From Brevundimonas goettingensis (GTDB lineage Bacteria > Pseudomonadota > Alphaproteobacteria > Caulobacterales > Caulobacteraceae): DNA of 64,000 nt. The stretch is from assembly GCF_017487405.1 (NCBI RefSeq), contig NZ_CP062222.1, positions 3,395,001 to 3,459,000 of the forward strand, given 5' to 3'. The position numbers and the translations under genes are program-made. Positions 47,345 through 60,859 of this stretch are shown here, piece by piece (the stretch's first letter is position 1; each line of letters starts with the position of its first letter). The notes under the pieces are model-generated. The model searched no databases and had not been told where the DNA came from. It worked only from the letters and a program-made list of their open reading frames with translations.

Positions 47345-48433
47345 TTGAAACGCCTCCTCCTTCTCGGCTGCGCCTTCGCGCTGGCGGCGACGCCCGCGGC
47401 GAGCCTGCGCGCGCGGCAAGAGAGCAGCGAGCTCTCCGGGCTCCAGTCCGAATATCGCGACGAGCAGGTCCGGGCCCGCCGGCTGAGGGCCGACGCCGCC
47501 GAGGCCGCGGCCGAGATCATCGATCTGGACCGCCAGCTGGCCGCCCTGCGTCAGGCCGAGAGCCACGACGACATCCAGATGGCCGCCCAGCGCGCCCGAC
47601 TGAACGAGCTGAGCCGGAGGGAATCCGTGCTTCTGATCGCCCTGGCCAAGGACCGGGGCCAGCAGGCGCGCCTGCTCTCGGCCTTGCAGATGATGAGCCG
47701 TGATCCGCCGCCGCCCCTGCTGATCCCGTCCGACAAGGCCGTCGACACGGTGCGCGCCGCCATCCTGATGCGGGCCATGACGCCCGAGTTGCAGCGCCGC
47801 ACCCGGGCCCTGGTCGATCAGCAGACCGAGATCGCCCGCATCCGCCGCCTCGCCGTTCTGTCCAGCGAACAGCTGATGACCACCGAGAGCGCCCAGGGCG
47901 ATCGGCGCGGCGAGATCGAGAACCTGTCGGCCCGCAAGGCCGCACTCGTCGCCGTGCTCAAGGCCGACGCCGAACGCTCGGAACGCGCCGCCAGGGTGCT
48001 GGAGGCCCGGATCCGCAGTCTGGGCGGCGAAATACAGCCCCTCTCCGCCGCCGAGGCCGACGCCGAGACCGTGGTCACCCGCCTGCCCGGCGGCCGTTCG
48101 CGCCTGAGCCCGCCCGCCCCGGGCCAGCCCGACGCCGTCTTCGGCCGGGGCTCCTCGGGCTGGCGCTGGCGCACGGGCGCGCGGACCATCACCGCCCCAG
48201 CCAATGCCGTCGTCGACTACGCCGGGCCGTTGAGCGGCTGGGGCCAGGTGGTCATCCTCGACCTCGGCCCCGGCTGGCGTGCGGTCATCGCCGGTCTGGA
48301 CAGCGTATCGGTCGAGGCCGGCGGCCGGGTGGCGGATGGTCAGGCCCTGGGTCGCTCGGCCGACGACGGCGAGGTCTATTTCGAACTGCGCCGCGACGAA
48401 CGCCCCGTCGACCCCGCGCCGTGGTTGAGGTGA
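47345..48433 (+). CDS. EnvC/LytM-like murein hydrolase activator with degenerate catalytic domain
   Basis: About 362 residues from TTG 47345. Signal peptide (LLLLGCAFALAATPAASL), a long coiled coil (about residues 28-100 and 150-230), and a C-terminal M23/LytM fold (ITAPANAVVDYAGPLSGWGQVVILDLG ... to VYFELRRD; over this stretch the zinc-binding His and Asp residues are missing, e.g. VYFEL where active enzymes have HLHFE). This points to an activator of amidases in cell separation, like EnvC or Caulobacter LdpF, rather than a peptidase. Confidence 0.82.
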   Translation: MKRLLLLGCAFALAATPAASLRARQESSELSGLQSEYRDEQVRARRLRADAAEAAAEIIDLDRQLAALRQAESHDDIQMAAQRARLNELSRRESVLLIALAKDRGQQARLLSALQMMSRDPPPPLLIPSDKAVDTVRAAILMRAMTPELQRRTRALVDQQTEIARIRRLAVLSSEQLMTTESAQGDRRGEIENLSARKAALVAVLKADAERSERAARVLEARIRSLGGEIQPLSAAEADAETVVTRLPGGRSRLSPPAPGQPDAVFGRGSSGWRWRTGARTITAPANAVVDYAGPLSGWGQVVILDLGPGWRAVIAGLDSVSVEAGGRVADGQALGRSADDGEVYFELRRDERPVDPAPWLR

Positions 48434-48626
48434 GGGGCTCAGGCGAGGAGCTGCGATGACCGGTTCGGCGAACGCGAAACCGCTTTCCATCCGCCCCCGA
48501 CGCTGATTTTATCCGGGGCAAGCGTCGGCGCCACGAATTCGTCGTGACTTCGGCGTTCCTGACCCTGATACCGGACGCCTGAAGGCTTCGGCTTCGAAGA
48601 CCTCTGACGACCGCGAAAGAGACCGA

Positions 48627-50060
48627 ATGCGTAAACTGCTCCTCGCCGGCGGCGCCGTGCTGGCCCTGGGCCTGAGCGGCATGACTGTCGCCACCCAGAC
48701 GCCCCGGAACGAGACCTTCCGGATGCTGCAGCTGTTCGGGGACGTCCTGGCCGTGGTCGAGCAGGCCTATGTGGTCCCGGTCGACAACAAGAAGCTGATC
48801 GAGGCGGCGCTGGCGGGCATGATGTCGGCCCTGGATCCGCATTCCAACTATCTGGCCCCCGACGGCTATGAGGACCTGCAGGAGCGCACCTCGGGCGAAT
48901 ATTCGGGCGTCGGCCTGACCATCACGGCCGAGGGCGGTCTGGTGAAGGTCATCTCGCCGATGGACAATTCTCCGGCCAGCCGCGCCGGCATCCAGGCCGG
49001 GGACGTCATCTCGGCCATCGACGGCCAGAACGCCGCGGGCCTGAGCGTCTCGGAAGTGTCCAACAAACTGCGCGGCGCCATGGGCACCTCGGTCAAGGTC
49101 ACCGTCCTGCGCGACGGCGAGGAGGCCCGCGAGGTCACCCTGGTGCGCGAGGTGATCAAGGTCGAGAGCGTCACCGGCCGTCTGGAAGGCGACTTCGGCT
49201 ATATCCGCATCTCGACCTTCAACGAGAACACCGGCCGCGAGCTGACCCAGGTCATCACCCGGCTGAAGACCGAGAAGCCGGGCATCAAGGGCTTCGTCCT
49301 CGACCTGCGCAACAACGGCGGCGGGCTTCTGACCGCGGCCATCGACGTGTCCGACACCTTCCTCGAGCGCGGCGAGATCGTCAGCCAGCGCGGCCGCAAG
49401 CCCGACCAGATCGACCGCTACGCCGCCAAGCCCGGCGACCTGACCAACGGCCTGCCGCTGGTGGTGTTGATCAACTACGGCTCGGCCTCGGCGTCCGAGA
49501 TCGTGGCCGGCGCCCTGAAGGATCAGGAACGGGCGACGATGGTCGGCCTCACCAGCTTCGGCAAGGGTTCGGTCCAGACCGTCATCCCGCTGAACCAGGG
49601 CAAGGACGGCGCCCTGTCGATCACCACGGCGCGCTACTACACCCCGTCCGGCCGCTCGATCCAGAAGATCGGCATCGAGCCGGATCTGGAGGTCGCCCGT
49701 TCGGAGGCTGAGGGCCGGATCGTATCGCGCTCCAGCTTCATCTATTCCGAGGCCGCCTACGCCACCGCCCTGGACGCCTCCATCGGCGCCGAACGCAAGG
49801 GCGCCCACACGCCGCACGAGGCCCCGGGCCCGGACTTCGACAAGGCCAAGGACTATCAGCTGGAACGGGCGCTGGACGTGCTGCGCGCCGGCGGCGACCT
49901 CTCGAAACTGGCGGCGGCCCCGGCCGGGATCGTGGTCGATGACGGCACGGAAAAGGCGGCGGAAACGGCGGCCAATGACGACGCTCCGGCCACGGCTCCG
50001 GAGACGAAGCCCGAGCCCGCTCCGGAAGCGACCCCGACGCCGCAACAGCGCCGCCGGTAA
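48627..50060 (+). CDS. ctpA: C-terminal processing peptidase, S41 family
   Basis: 477 residues. N-terminal hydrophobic anchor or signal (LLLAGGAVLALGLSGMTVA), a PDZ domain (about 90-180, with VKVISPMDNSPASRAGIQAG) and the S41 core with GSASASEIVAGALKD (nucleophile Ser) and SFGKGSVQT (general-base Lys). The C-terminus is an Ala/Pro/Glu-rich tail. It degrades or trims periplasmic proteins. It follows the EnvC-like gene, a common arrangement in proteobacteria. Confidence 0.94.
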   Translation: MRKLLLAGGAVLALGLSGMTVATQTPRNETFRMLQLFGDVLAVVEQAYVVPVDNKKLIEAALAGMMSALDPHSNYLAPDGYEDLQERTSGEYSGVGLTITAEGGLVKVISPMDNSPASRAGIQAGDVISAIDGQNAAGLSVSEVSNKLRGAMGTSVKVTVLRDGEEAREVTLVREVIKVESVTGRLEGDFGYIRISTFNENTGRELTQVITRLKTEKPGIKGFVLDLRNNGGGLLTAAIDVSDTFLERGEIVSQRGRKPDQIDRYAAKPGDLTNGLPLVVLINYGSASASEIVAGALKDQERATMVGLTSFGKGSVQTVIPLNQGKDGALSITTARYYTPSGRSIQKIGIEPDLEVARSEAEGRIVSRSSFIYSEAAYATALDASIGAERKGAHTPHEAPGPDFDKAKDYQLERALDVLRAGGDLSKLAAAPAGIVVDDGTEKAAETAANDDAPATAPETKPEPAPEATPTPQQRRR

Positions 50061-50239
50061 AGGGTTGAGCGTGGGCTGACAGAGCCCCTCCGTCTCTTCG
50101 CTATGCTTCGAGACACCTCCCCACGTCGTGGGGAGGAGGATGGTGAATGGCGCGTTAGGGTTTCTTAACCGCCGCACGGCAGAGTGACGTCTGAGAAGGA
50201 CCGCCCGTCGCGGTCCCTGACCCAGCGTCCTGTCGCCTT

Positions 50240-51451
50240 ATGTTCGCCAAGAGAGAATCCGCCCTCGCCGCCGCCGCCGGAGCCGCTCCGCAGAGCAAGC
50301 TTCCGCGCCTGAGCCTGGCCCCGGTCGTCGACGCCCTGAAGCGGCCGCCGGTCGCCGTCGGGGCCGCCGGCCTGTTGCTGCTTGGAACCGTGGCCCTGTT
50401 CCTGACGGTGCTGGGCGACCCCACGGCCGGAACCCCCTCGGCGCGCGCCGCCCTGCATCGCGAAACCCACGCCCCCGCAGCCCCTGAGGCGCCAACCGGC
50501 ATGGAGGCCTTCGGCATGGGCGGCGACTGGGCCGCCTGGCAGACCCTGGGCGATCCCAATGCCGACCCGGCCCTCTCCGGAGCCGCCGGGGGCGACGCCC
50601 TGATCACCCTGCCCGACGGCGCGACGGTCGCGGGCGGCGGCGCCTTCACCGCGCCCAAACGCCCGGCCCAGCCCCTGGTCTCGGCCCCGATCGCGGGCCT
50701 GAGCCAGCCGGGTCCGAACGGCCCCCTGCCGACCATCGCCGCCGACGGCCGCGTCCCGGCCCAGGCCTATGCCCGTCCCTTCCGCCCGAACGGCAAGCCG
50801 CGCGTCTCCCTGATCGTCGGCGGCCTCGGCCTCAACGCCGTCACCACCCGCGCCGCCATCGAACGTCTGCCGGCCGAGGTGACCCTGAGCTTCGTCCCCT
50901 ATGCCGACGGCCTGCAGGGCTGGATCGATCTGGCCCGCGCCCAGGGCCATGAGGTGATGATCGAGATCCCGATGGAGCCCTCGGGCTATCCGGACAACGA
51001 TCCGGGTCCCCAGACCCTGCTGTCCTCCGCCACGCCCGACGACATCACCGCCCGGATGAACTGGCTGCTCGGCCGCGCCACCGGCTATTTCGCGGTGACC
51101 AACTATCTGGGCGACAAGTTCGTGACCTCGGACAACGGCATGGCCGCCTTCCTCAGCGTGCTGCGCCAGCATGGCGTCGCCTTCATCGACGACGGCTCGG
51201 CCCGCCGCAAGCCGGGCGCCTGGGCCCGCGCCAGCGCGGATTCCATCATTGACGAGACCCAGACCCCGGCCTTCATCGTCGGCCGCCTGAACGCGCTCGA
51301 AGCCCGCGCCAAGGCCACCGGCGCGGCTCTGGGGACCGGTTTCAGCTATCCGGTCACCGTCGAGGCCGCCGCCCGCTGGACCGCCGGTCTGGATGCGCGG
51401 GGGCTGCAGCTGGCCCCGGCCTCGGCGATGACGCAACGGCCGGGGCGGTAG
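50240..51451 (+). CDS. Divergent polysaccharide deacetylase family protein
   Basis: 403 residues. One transmembrane segment (VGAAGLLLLGTVALFLTVLG) near residue 50, a long Pro/Ala linker, then the DUF610 domain: VSLIVGGLGLNAVTTRAAIE, VTLSFVPYADGLQGWIDLAR, EVMIEIPMEPSGYPDNDPGP and a FIDDGSARR segment. The domain is a NodB-fold relative. The order ctpA-deacetylase-rppH recurs in alphaproteobacteria; a role in envelope polymer modification is inferred. Confidence 0.88.
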   Translation: MFAKRESALAAAAGAAPQSKLPRLSLAPVVDALKRPPVAVGAAGLLLLGTVALFLTVLGDPTAGTPSARAALHRETHAPAAPEAPTGMEAFGMGGDWAAWQTLGDPNADPALSGAAGGDALITLPDGATVAGGGAFTAPKRPAQPLVSAPIAGLSQPGPNGPLPTIAADGRVPAQAYARPFRPNGKPRVSLIVGGLGLNAVTTRAAIERLPAEVTLSFVPYADGLQGWIDLARAQGHEVMIEIPMEPSGYPDNDPGPQTLLSSATPDDITARMNWLLGRATGYFAVTNYLGDKFVTSDNGMAAFLSVLRQHGVAFIDDGSARRKPGAWARASADSIIDETQTPAFIVGRLNALEARAKATGAALGTGFSYPVTVEAAARWTAGLDARGLQLAPASAMTQRPGR

Positions 51452-51460
51452 CTGCACCAG

Positions 51461-51548
51461 GTGAGGAGTGCTAGTGAGCAAGGGGTGAGCAGGATCGCAA
51501 GCGCGCTCGCCGCCTCGCACTCACTTCTCGCTCACTAGCACTCCTCAC
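51461..51548. repeat. Long near-perfect intergenic palindrome before rppH
   Basis: Left arm 51461-51489 (GTGAGGAGTGCTAGTGAGCA...) and right arm 51520-51548 pair over 29 bp with three mismatches; the outer 19 bp pair perfectly. The loop is 30 bp. The right arm ends three bases before the rppH start codon, so a folded transcript would bury its ribosome binding region. Confidence 0.8.
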
Positions 51549-51550
51549 CC

Positions 51551-52039
51551 ATGACCCTGCCCGACCTCTCCCTCTACCGCCCCAATGTCGGCGTCGTGCT
51601 GTTCAATGCGGAGGGCAAGGTCTGGTACGGGCGCCGGCACGCCACCGAGGGGCCGTACAACTGGCAGTTCCCGCAAGGGGGCGTGGACAAGGGTGAGGAC
51701 GTCGCCGAGGCCGCCCTGCGCGAGCTGCAGGAAGAGACCGGGGTCACCTCTGTGGAGCTTCTCGGCCGCACCGACGACGAAATCCTCTACGACTTCCCGG
51801 CCGAGCTGATGGCCCAGCACCTGCGCGAGAAGCGCAAACCCTGGAACGGCCAGCGCCAGACCTGGTTCGCCTTCCGCTTCACCGGCGACGAGGCCGAGAT
51901 CGACCTGAACCAGCATGAGGAGGTCGAGTTCGACGCCTGGCGCTGGGGCGACCTCTCGGAAGCCTGCGACCTGATCGTGCCGTTCAAGCGCGCCGCCTAT
52001 GAGCAGGTGGTGGCGGCCTTCGGGAAGTTCGCAGGCTAG
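51551..52039 (+). CDS. rppH: RNA pyrophosphohydrolase (Nudix)
   Basis: 162 residues. The Nudix box GGVDKGEDVAEAALRELQEE with TGV following is complete, and the N-terminus YRPNVGVVLFNAEGKVWYGRR with WQFPQGG is typical of RppH. It converts 5'-triphosphate mRNA ends to monophosphate and so licenses decay. The start codon is embedded in the foot of a long palindrome, which may itself regulate translation. Confidence 0.95.
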   Translation: MTLPDLSLYRPNVGVVLFNAEGKVWYGRRHATEGPYNWQFPQGGVDKGEDVAEAALRELQEETGVTSVELLGRTDDEILYDFPAELMAQHLREKRKPWNGQRQTWFAFRFTGDEAEIDLNQHEEVEFDAWRWGDLSEACDLIVPFKRAAYEQVVAAFGKFAG

Positions 52040-52281
52040 GTCGCGCCGCAGCCTTCGGGCTTGAGCACCCGCACGGTCGAGGCGGGATATCGGACCAGTT
52101 TGGCGGCGGGCCGTATCGGGCGCGGCGCGAAACCACCCCCGCAGTTGGGGCAGACCCCCTTCAGCGCCCCCTCCGCACAGTCGGCGCAGAAGGTGCATTC
52201 GAATGTGCAGATGCGCGCCTCGGCGCTCGCGGGCGGCAGGTCCCGGTCACAGCATTCACAGTTCGGGCGCAGTTCGAGCAT
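52036..52281 (-). CDS. DUF1272 zinc-binding protein
   Basis: 81 residues from ATG 52281. Four Cys pairs: CECC, C-T-F-E-C-T-F-C, ADCAEG and CPNCGGG, followed by RPIRPAAKL. This is the DUF1272 pattern (LELRPNCECCDRDLPPASAE). It is probably a small treble-clef or zinc-ribbon protein; role unknown. Its stop overlaps the rppH stop by 4 bp (convergent). Confidence 0.85.
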   Translation of the reverse strand: MLELRPNCECCDRDLPPASAEARICTFECTFCADCAEGALKGVCPNCGGGFAPRPIRPAAKLVRYPASTVRVLKPEGCGAT

Positions 52282-52304
52282 CGGAGCCTCCTCGGAGGCT
52301 GAGG

Positions 52305-52553
52305 TTAGCGGCGCAGCTTGCCCAGCGCCAGCCGCACCAGACCCGCCACGGCGACCAGGGCCCACGCGCCCTCCATCAGGGCCGCCGACAGGTTGAAGTC
52401 CACCGACAGGGACCAGAGGATCAGCAGGGCGCCCGCCAGGTTGAGCACCAGCGCCGGCCATTGCTTCGGATCCAGCTTTCCGGCCGTGGCGCCCGCGTAG
52501 GCGATGAGAATGAGCAGGACGCCGAATACGCCGGCGATATCGATCAGGGTCAT
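52305..52553 (-). CDS. Small membrane protein (CBU_0592-like)
   Basis: 82 residues from ATG 52553, with three hydrophobic segments (IAGVFGVLLILIAYAGATAG, WPALVLNLAGALLILWSL and WALVAVAGLVRLALG). This layout is typical of the CBU_0592-like small membrane family. Upstream gene of a probable two-gene unit with the DUF1272 gene. Function unknown. Confidence 0.7.
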   Translation of the reverse strand: MTLIDIAGVFGVLLILIAYAGATAGKLDPKQWPALVLNLAGALLILWSLSVDFNLSAALMEGAWALVAVAGLVRLALGKLRR

Positions 52554-52763
52554 GGCCTTGAAGCCCTCCGTGTGGGCCGGGCCGTCCCGGACTTCACGCC
52601 GGTCGCCCGGCGGCGGGGACGTGGCCCCATGAGGCCAGTCTAGCCGCCCGCATCGCCCGTTCAACCCGCCTTGGCCAGACTGGCGAGATTGGCGATTTCG
52701 GCCCGTCGGGATTGGTCGATTTGACGACAGCCCTTGGCGACCGGGTCGCCAGTCCGAAATGCA

Positions 52764-52793
52764 AAACAGCCGGCGCTTGCGCGCCGGCTGTTT
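52764..52793 (-). terminator. Terminator of the atp operon
   Basis: AAACAGCCGGCGC / GCGCCGGCTGTTT arms with a 4-base loop, about 40 bp after the atpC stop in the direction of transcription. The run is TTTTGC on the minus strand. Confidence 0.75.
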
Positions 52794-52832
52794 GCAGATG
52801 GATCAAAGCGCTTGTCGCGGCTCTGTCAGGTC

Positions 52833-53102
52833 TTAACCCGCGACGACTTCCGTCGCCTGCTCGGCCAGGATGGTCAGGCCGGCGGGGGTCACGTCGGCGA
52901 AGCCGCCATGGACGGTGAAGACGCGCTTCGTATTGCCGTCGAAGACCGTGACCGGACCTTCGCGCAGGGCCGTCATGAAGGGGGCGTGGTCGGGCAGGAC
53001 GCCGAAGTCGCCTTCGACGCCCGGCGCGTCGACCTGATCCACGTGGCCCGAAAAGACCTCGCGCTCAGGTGCGACCAGCGAGAACTGCAGCTTGCCCGCC
53101 AT
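52833..53102 (-). CDS. atpC: F1 ATP synthase epsilon subunit, short form
   Basis: 89 residues (LQFSLVAPEREVFSGHVDQV at the start, then VEGDFGVLPDHAPFMTALREG). It contains the N-terminal beta-sandwich that contacts gamma and the c-ring but ends at EQATEVVAG. It therefore lacks the two C-terminal helices (about 45 residues) that inhibit ATP hydrolysis in the usual 130-140-residue epsilon. Last gene of the atpHAGDC operon, 3 bp after atpD. Confidence 0.95.
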   Translation of the reverse strand: MAGKLQFSLVAPEREVFSGHVDQVDAPGVEGDFGVLPDHAPFMTALREGPVTVFDGNTKRVFTVHGGFADVTPAGLTILAEQATEVVAG

Positions 53103-53105
53103 GAC

Positions 53106-55575
<2,470 letters not shown>

Positions 55576-55609
55576 CGGGCGCTACTCTTTCAGCTTCCGG
55601 TGATCAGGC

Positions 55610-57767
<2,158 letters not shown>

Positions 57768-58018
57768 GGTGTCGTACCCGTTCGGTCAAGCTTTTGTGGT
57801 CGCGACCGGCGGCGATGTCCGCGCCGGCCAAGGGCCTGAAATGCTTAAGGAAAGCACGCACAGGGCCGTTTCGTCAGAAACGCCCCTATGAAGCCGGGCG
57901 CCTGATAGCATGGGGTTTTCCCGCTCGCAACAAGTCGTGATCGGACGGATGAGCGGCACGGTTGCGATCCTGCGGCGTTCCGTCTCACCGTGTTCGCCCT
58001 CCCGCCCCGAAAGACCGC

Positions 58019-59011
58019 ATGGCCGCATCGACCAACAAGAACGTCGTCTTCGCCGCCCTGGCCGGGAATCTGGCCATCGCCGTGACCAAGCTGATCGCGG
58101 CCCTGATCACCGGTTCGGCGGCGATGATGTCGGAAGCGATCCACTCGGCCGTCGATACGGGCAACCAGGTCCTGCTGCTGGTCGGACTGAGGCGCGCGGC
58201 CCGTCCGGCGACCGAAACCCACCCGTTCGGCCACGGGCTGCAACTGTATTTCTACACCTTCGTGGTGTCGGTGCTCATCTTCGGCGTCGGGGCCGTGGTC
58301 TCGATCACCCACGGGATCGACCGCATCCGCGCGCCCGAGCCGATCGAGAACCCGTGGGTCAACTACGTCGTCCTGGGTCTGTCGGTCGTGTTCGAAGGGG
58401 CGTCCTGGTTCGTGGCCCTGAAGGCGTTCAACACCGAGCGCGGCGACAGGCCCTTCCTGAAGTCCATCCATGGGTCCAAGGATCCGACCGTCTTCACGGT
58501 GCTGTTCGAGGACACTGCGGCGCTGTCGGGTCTGGTCGTCGCCCTGGTCGGGGTGGTGTGTAGCCAGCTGTTCGACCTGCCGGTGCTGGACGGGATCGCC
58601 TCCATCGTCATCGGTGTGATCCTGGCCGTGACCGCCGCCTTCCTCGCCTTCGAGAGCCAGAGCCTGCTTACCGGCGAGGCCGCCGATCCGGCGACGCGCG
58701 AGGGCATCCGCGCCATCGCCGCGGCCGAACCGGGCGTCGAGGGCCTGAACGACGCCCGCACCATGCATTTCGGCCCTAACGAAATCCTCGTGTGCCTCAG
58801 CCTCGATTTCCGCAACGACCTCTCAGCCGCTGACGTCGAGGACACGGTCGCCCGACTGGAGCAGAAGCTCCGCGCCGCCTACCCCCAGGCCGGCCGCATC
58901 TATGTCGAGGCCCAGAGTTTCGCCTCCCATTCGGCGGTGCGGGAAGCGGTCATCGCGGGCGGCGGGGCGGGGGCTCTGGTCTCCGACGTCCCGGCGCCGA
59001 GCCAACCCTGA
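58019..59011 (+). CDS. Cation diffusion facilitator family transporter
   Basis: 330 residues from ATG 58019. Six hydrophobic segments. The metal-site helices show SEAIHSAVDTGNQ (H-x3-D) in TM2 and EDTAALSGLVVALVG (E/D-x3) in TM5, the CDF arrangement, but the two sites are not identical to the canonical HxxxD pairs. The C-terminal cytoplasmic domain contains the GPNEILVCLSLDF strand. It exports divalent metals such as Zn, Mn or Fe; the ion is not predictable. Divergent from atpH. Confidence 0.9.
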   Translation: MAASTNKNVVFAALAGNLAIAVTKLIAALITGSAAMMSEAIHSAVDTGNQVLLLVGLRRAARPATETHPFGHGLQLYFYTFVVSVLIFGVGAVVSITHGIDRIRAPEPIENPWVNYVVLGLSVVFEGASWFVALKAFNTERGDRPFLKSIHGSKDPTVFTVLFEDTAALSGLVVALVGVVCSQLFDLPVLDGIASIVIGVILAVTAAFLAFESQSLLTGEAADPATREGIRAIAAAEPGVEGLNDARTMHFGPNEILVCLSLDFRNDLSAADVEDTVARLEQKLRAAYPQAGRIYVEAQSFASHSAVREAVIAGGGAGALVSDVPAPSQP

Positions 59012-59099
59012 GCCGCCAAGCGACAATCAGACGCGGGTCGGGGATGACGGGATTACAGAGTCCTGCATTATCTAGGCGGCCACGCTTTCAAGGACTCCC

Positions 59100-59942
59100 A
59101 TGTTCGACGCCATCGTCCCGCTTCTGACCGACCCCGCCGCCTGGCTGGCCCTGACCACCCTCATCGTGATGGAGGTGGTGCTGGGGATCGACAACCTGGT
59201 CTTCATTTCCATCCTGTCGAACAAGCTGCCGCCCGAGCAGAGGCAGAAGGTGCGCCGGCTGGGCATCGGCCTGGCCCTGATCATGCGTCTGGGCCTGCTG
59301 GCCACCATCGGCTGGATTGTCGGCCTGACCGCCCCGGTATTCAACCTGGGCTTCCATGGTCCGCTGAACAGCCACGGCGAGCCGTCCTTCGACACCATGT
59401 TCAGCTGGCGCGACCTGATCCTGATCGCCGGCGGCCTGTTCCTGCTGTGGAAGGCGACCAAGGAGATCCACCACACGGTCGATCCGACGCCCAGCCACGA
59501 CGTGCTCGACAAGAAGTCGGTCGTCATCAACAACGCCGGCGCCGCCATCGTCCAGATCATCCTGCTGGACCTGGTCTTCTCGGTCGATTCCATCCTGACC
59601 GCCGTCGGCATGACCGATCACGTGCCGATCATGATGGTGGCGGTGATCGTCGCCGTGACCGTGATGCTGCTGGCCTCGGACCCGCTGGCCAACTTCATCG
59701 ACAAGAACCCGACCGTGGTCATGCTGGCCCTAGGCTTCCTGCTGATGATCGGCGCCGTCCTGATCGCCGATGGCTTCGGGGTCCATGTGCCCAAGGGCTA
59801 TATCTATGCCGCCATGGCCTTCTCGGCTCTGGTCGAAGGGCTGAACATGGCCGGGCGCGCCTCGTCGAAGAAGAAGCAGGCCGCGCTTGACGCGCATCAG
59901 GCCGAACTGAACGCGCGCGAAACGGCGGGACCCGGGGTATAG
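59100..59942 (+). CDS. TerC family integral membrane protein
   Basis: 280 residues with about seven hydrophobic segments and the TerC features: [20 protein letters not shown] and [19 protein letters not shown], each with the conserved acidic residues in the membrane. TerC-type proteins export manganese or help load metalloenzymes, and some contribute to tellurite resistance. The C-terminus is basic (SSKKKQ). Confidence 0.92.
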   Translation: MFDAIVPLLTDPAAWLALTTLIVMEVVLGIDNLVFISILSNKLPPEQRQKVRRLGIGLALIMRLGLLATIGWIVGLTAPVFNLGFHGPLNSHGEPSFDTMFSWRDLILIAGGLFLLWKATKEIHHTVDPTPSHDVLDKKSVVINNAGAAIVQIILLDLVFSVDSILTAVGMTDHVPIMMVAVIVAVTVMLLASDPLANFIDKNPTVVMLALGFLLMIGAVLIADGFGVHVPKGYIYAAMAFSALVEGLNMAGRASSKKKQAALDAHQAELNARETAGPGV

Positions 59943-59949
59943 GCGAAGG

Positions 59950-60807
59950 ATGCGCCTCAGTCTTCCCGTCCGTCTCTCGGCCCTCTTCATGCTCCTCGGC
60001 GCCTGCGCCGCCCCGATGGGGGCGGCCTCGGCCCCCTTGGCGGAAGCGGCGCAGGCGCCCCCCGCTGCGGGCACGACCGGGACCGTCCCGGTGCTGGGAT
60101 ATGAGATTGTGCGGACCTTCCCGCATGCGACCGACGCCTTCACCGAGGGCCTCTTCTATCGCGGCGAGGGCGCCGAGGCCGAACTGGTCGAGAGCACCGG
60201 CCGCTTCCCGTCCGACATCCGCATCGTCCGGCTGGCCGACGGCGAGGTCCTGAGAAAGCGGGTGCTGGACACCGCCTATTTCGGCGAGGGCATCGTCCAG
60301 GTCGGCGACCGGCTGATCAGCCTGACCTGGCGCAACCATCTGGGCTTCATCTGGAACGCCACGGACCTGAGCCCGATGGGGCTCTTCTCCTATACGGGCG
60401 AGGGCTGGGCCCTGACCAAGGACGACCACCGCATCATCATGAGCGACGGCACCCCCGCCCTGCGCTTCCTCGACCCCCAGACCTTGGCCGTCACCGGCCG
60501 ACTGACCGTCACCGCCGACGGCCGGCCGGTGGACCAGCTGAACGAGCTGGAGTGGGTCGCCGACGCGGATGCGCCCGGCGGCGGATATATCTACGCCAAC
60601 ATCTGGCAGACCGACCGCATCGCCCGCATCGATCCGACCAACGGCCATGTCGTGGCCTGGATCGACCTGACCGGCCTGTTTCCGGAGAGCGAGCGCAAGG
60701 ACGTCAACGACGACGTCCTGAACGGCATCGCCTGGGACGCGGCGGGCAAGCGGCTGTTCGTCACCGGCAAGAACTGGCCGCAGCTGTTCGAGATCCGGAT
60801 CAAGTAG
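59950..60807 (+). CDS. Glutaminyl-peptide cyclotransferase, secreted
   Basis: 285 residues, starting 7 bp after the terC stop. Signal peptide with lipobox-like LLGAC at residues 16-20, so probably a lipoprotein. The mature part has the five-bladed propeller sequences of plant/bacterial-type QC: AFTEGLFYRGEGAEAELVES, and NELEWV with YIYANIWQTDRIARIDP, and DDVLNGIAWD. It cyclises N-terminal Gln to pyroglutamate in the periplasm. Confidence 0.9.
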   Translation: MRLSLPVRLSALFMLLGACAAPMGAASAPLAEAAQAPPAAGTTGTVPVLGYEIVRTFPHATDAFTEGLFYRGEGAEAELVESTGRFPSDIRIVRLADGEVLRKRVLDTAYFGEGIVQVGDRLISLTWRNHLGFIWNATDLSPMGLFSYTGEGWALTKDDHRIIMSDGTPALRFLDPQTLAVTGRLTVTADGRPVDQLNELEWVADADAPGGGYIYANIWQTDRIARIDPTNGHVVAWIDLTGLFPESERKDVNDDVLNGIAWDAAGKRLFVTGKNWPQLFEIRIK

Positions 60808-60859
60808 GGTCGCCCCCCCCCGCCCTCGACCCCGGCCCCTGTTCGCCGTATCGAACCGC

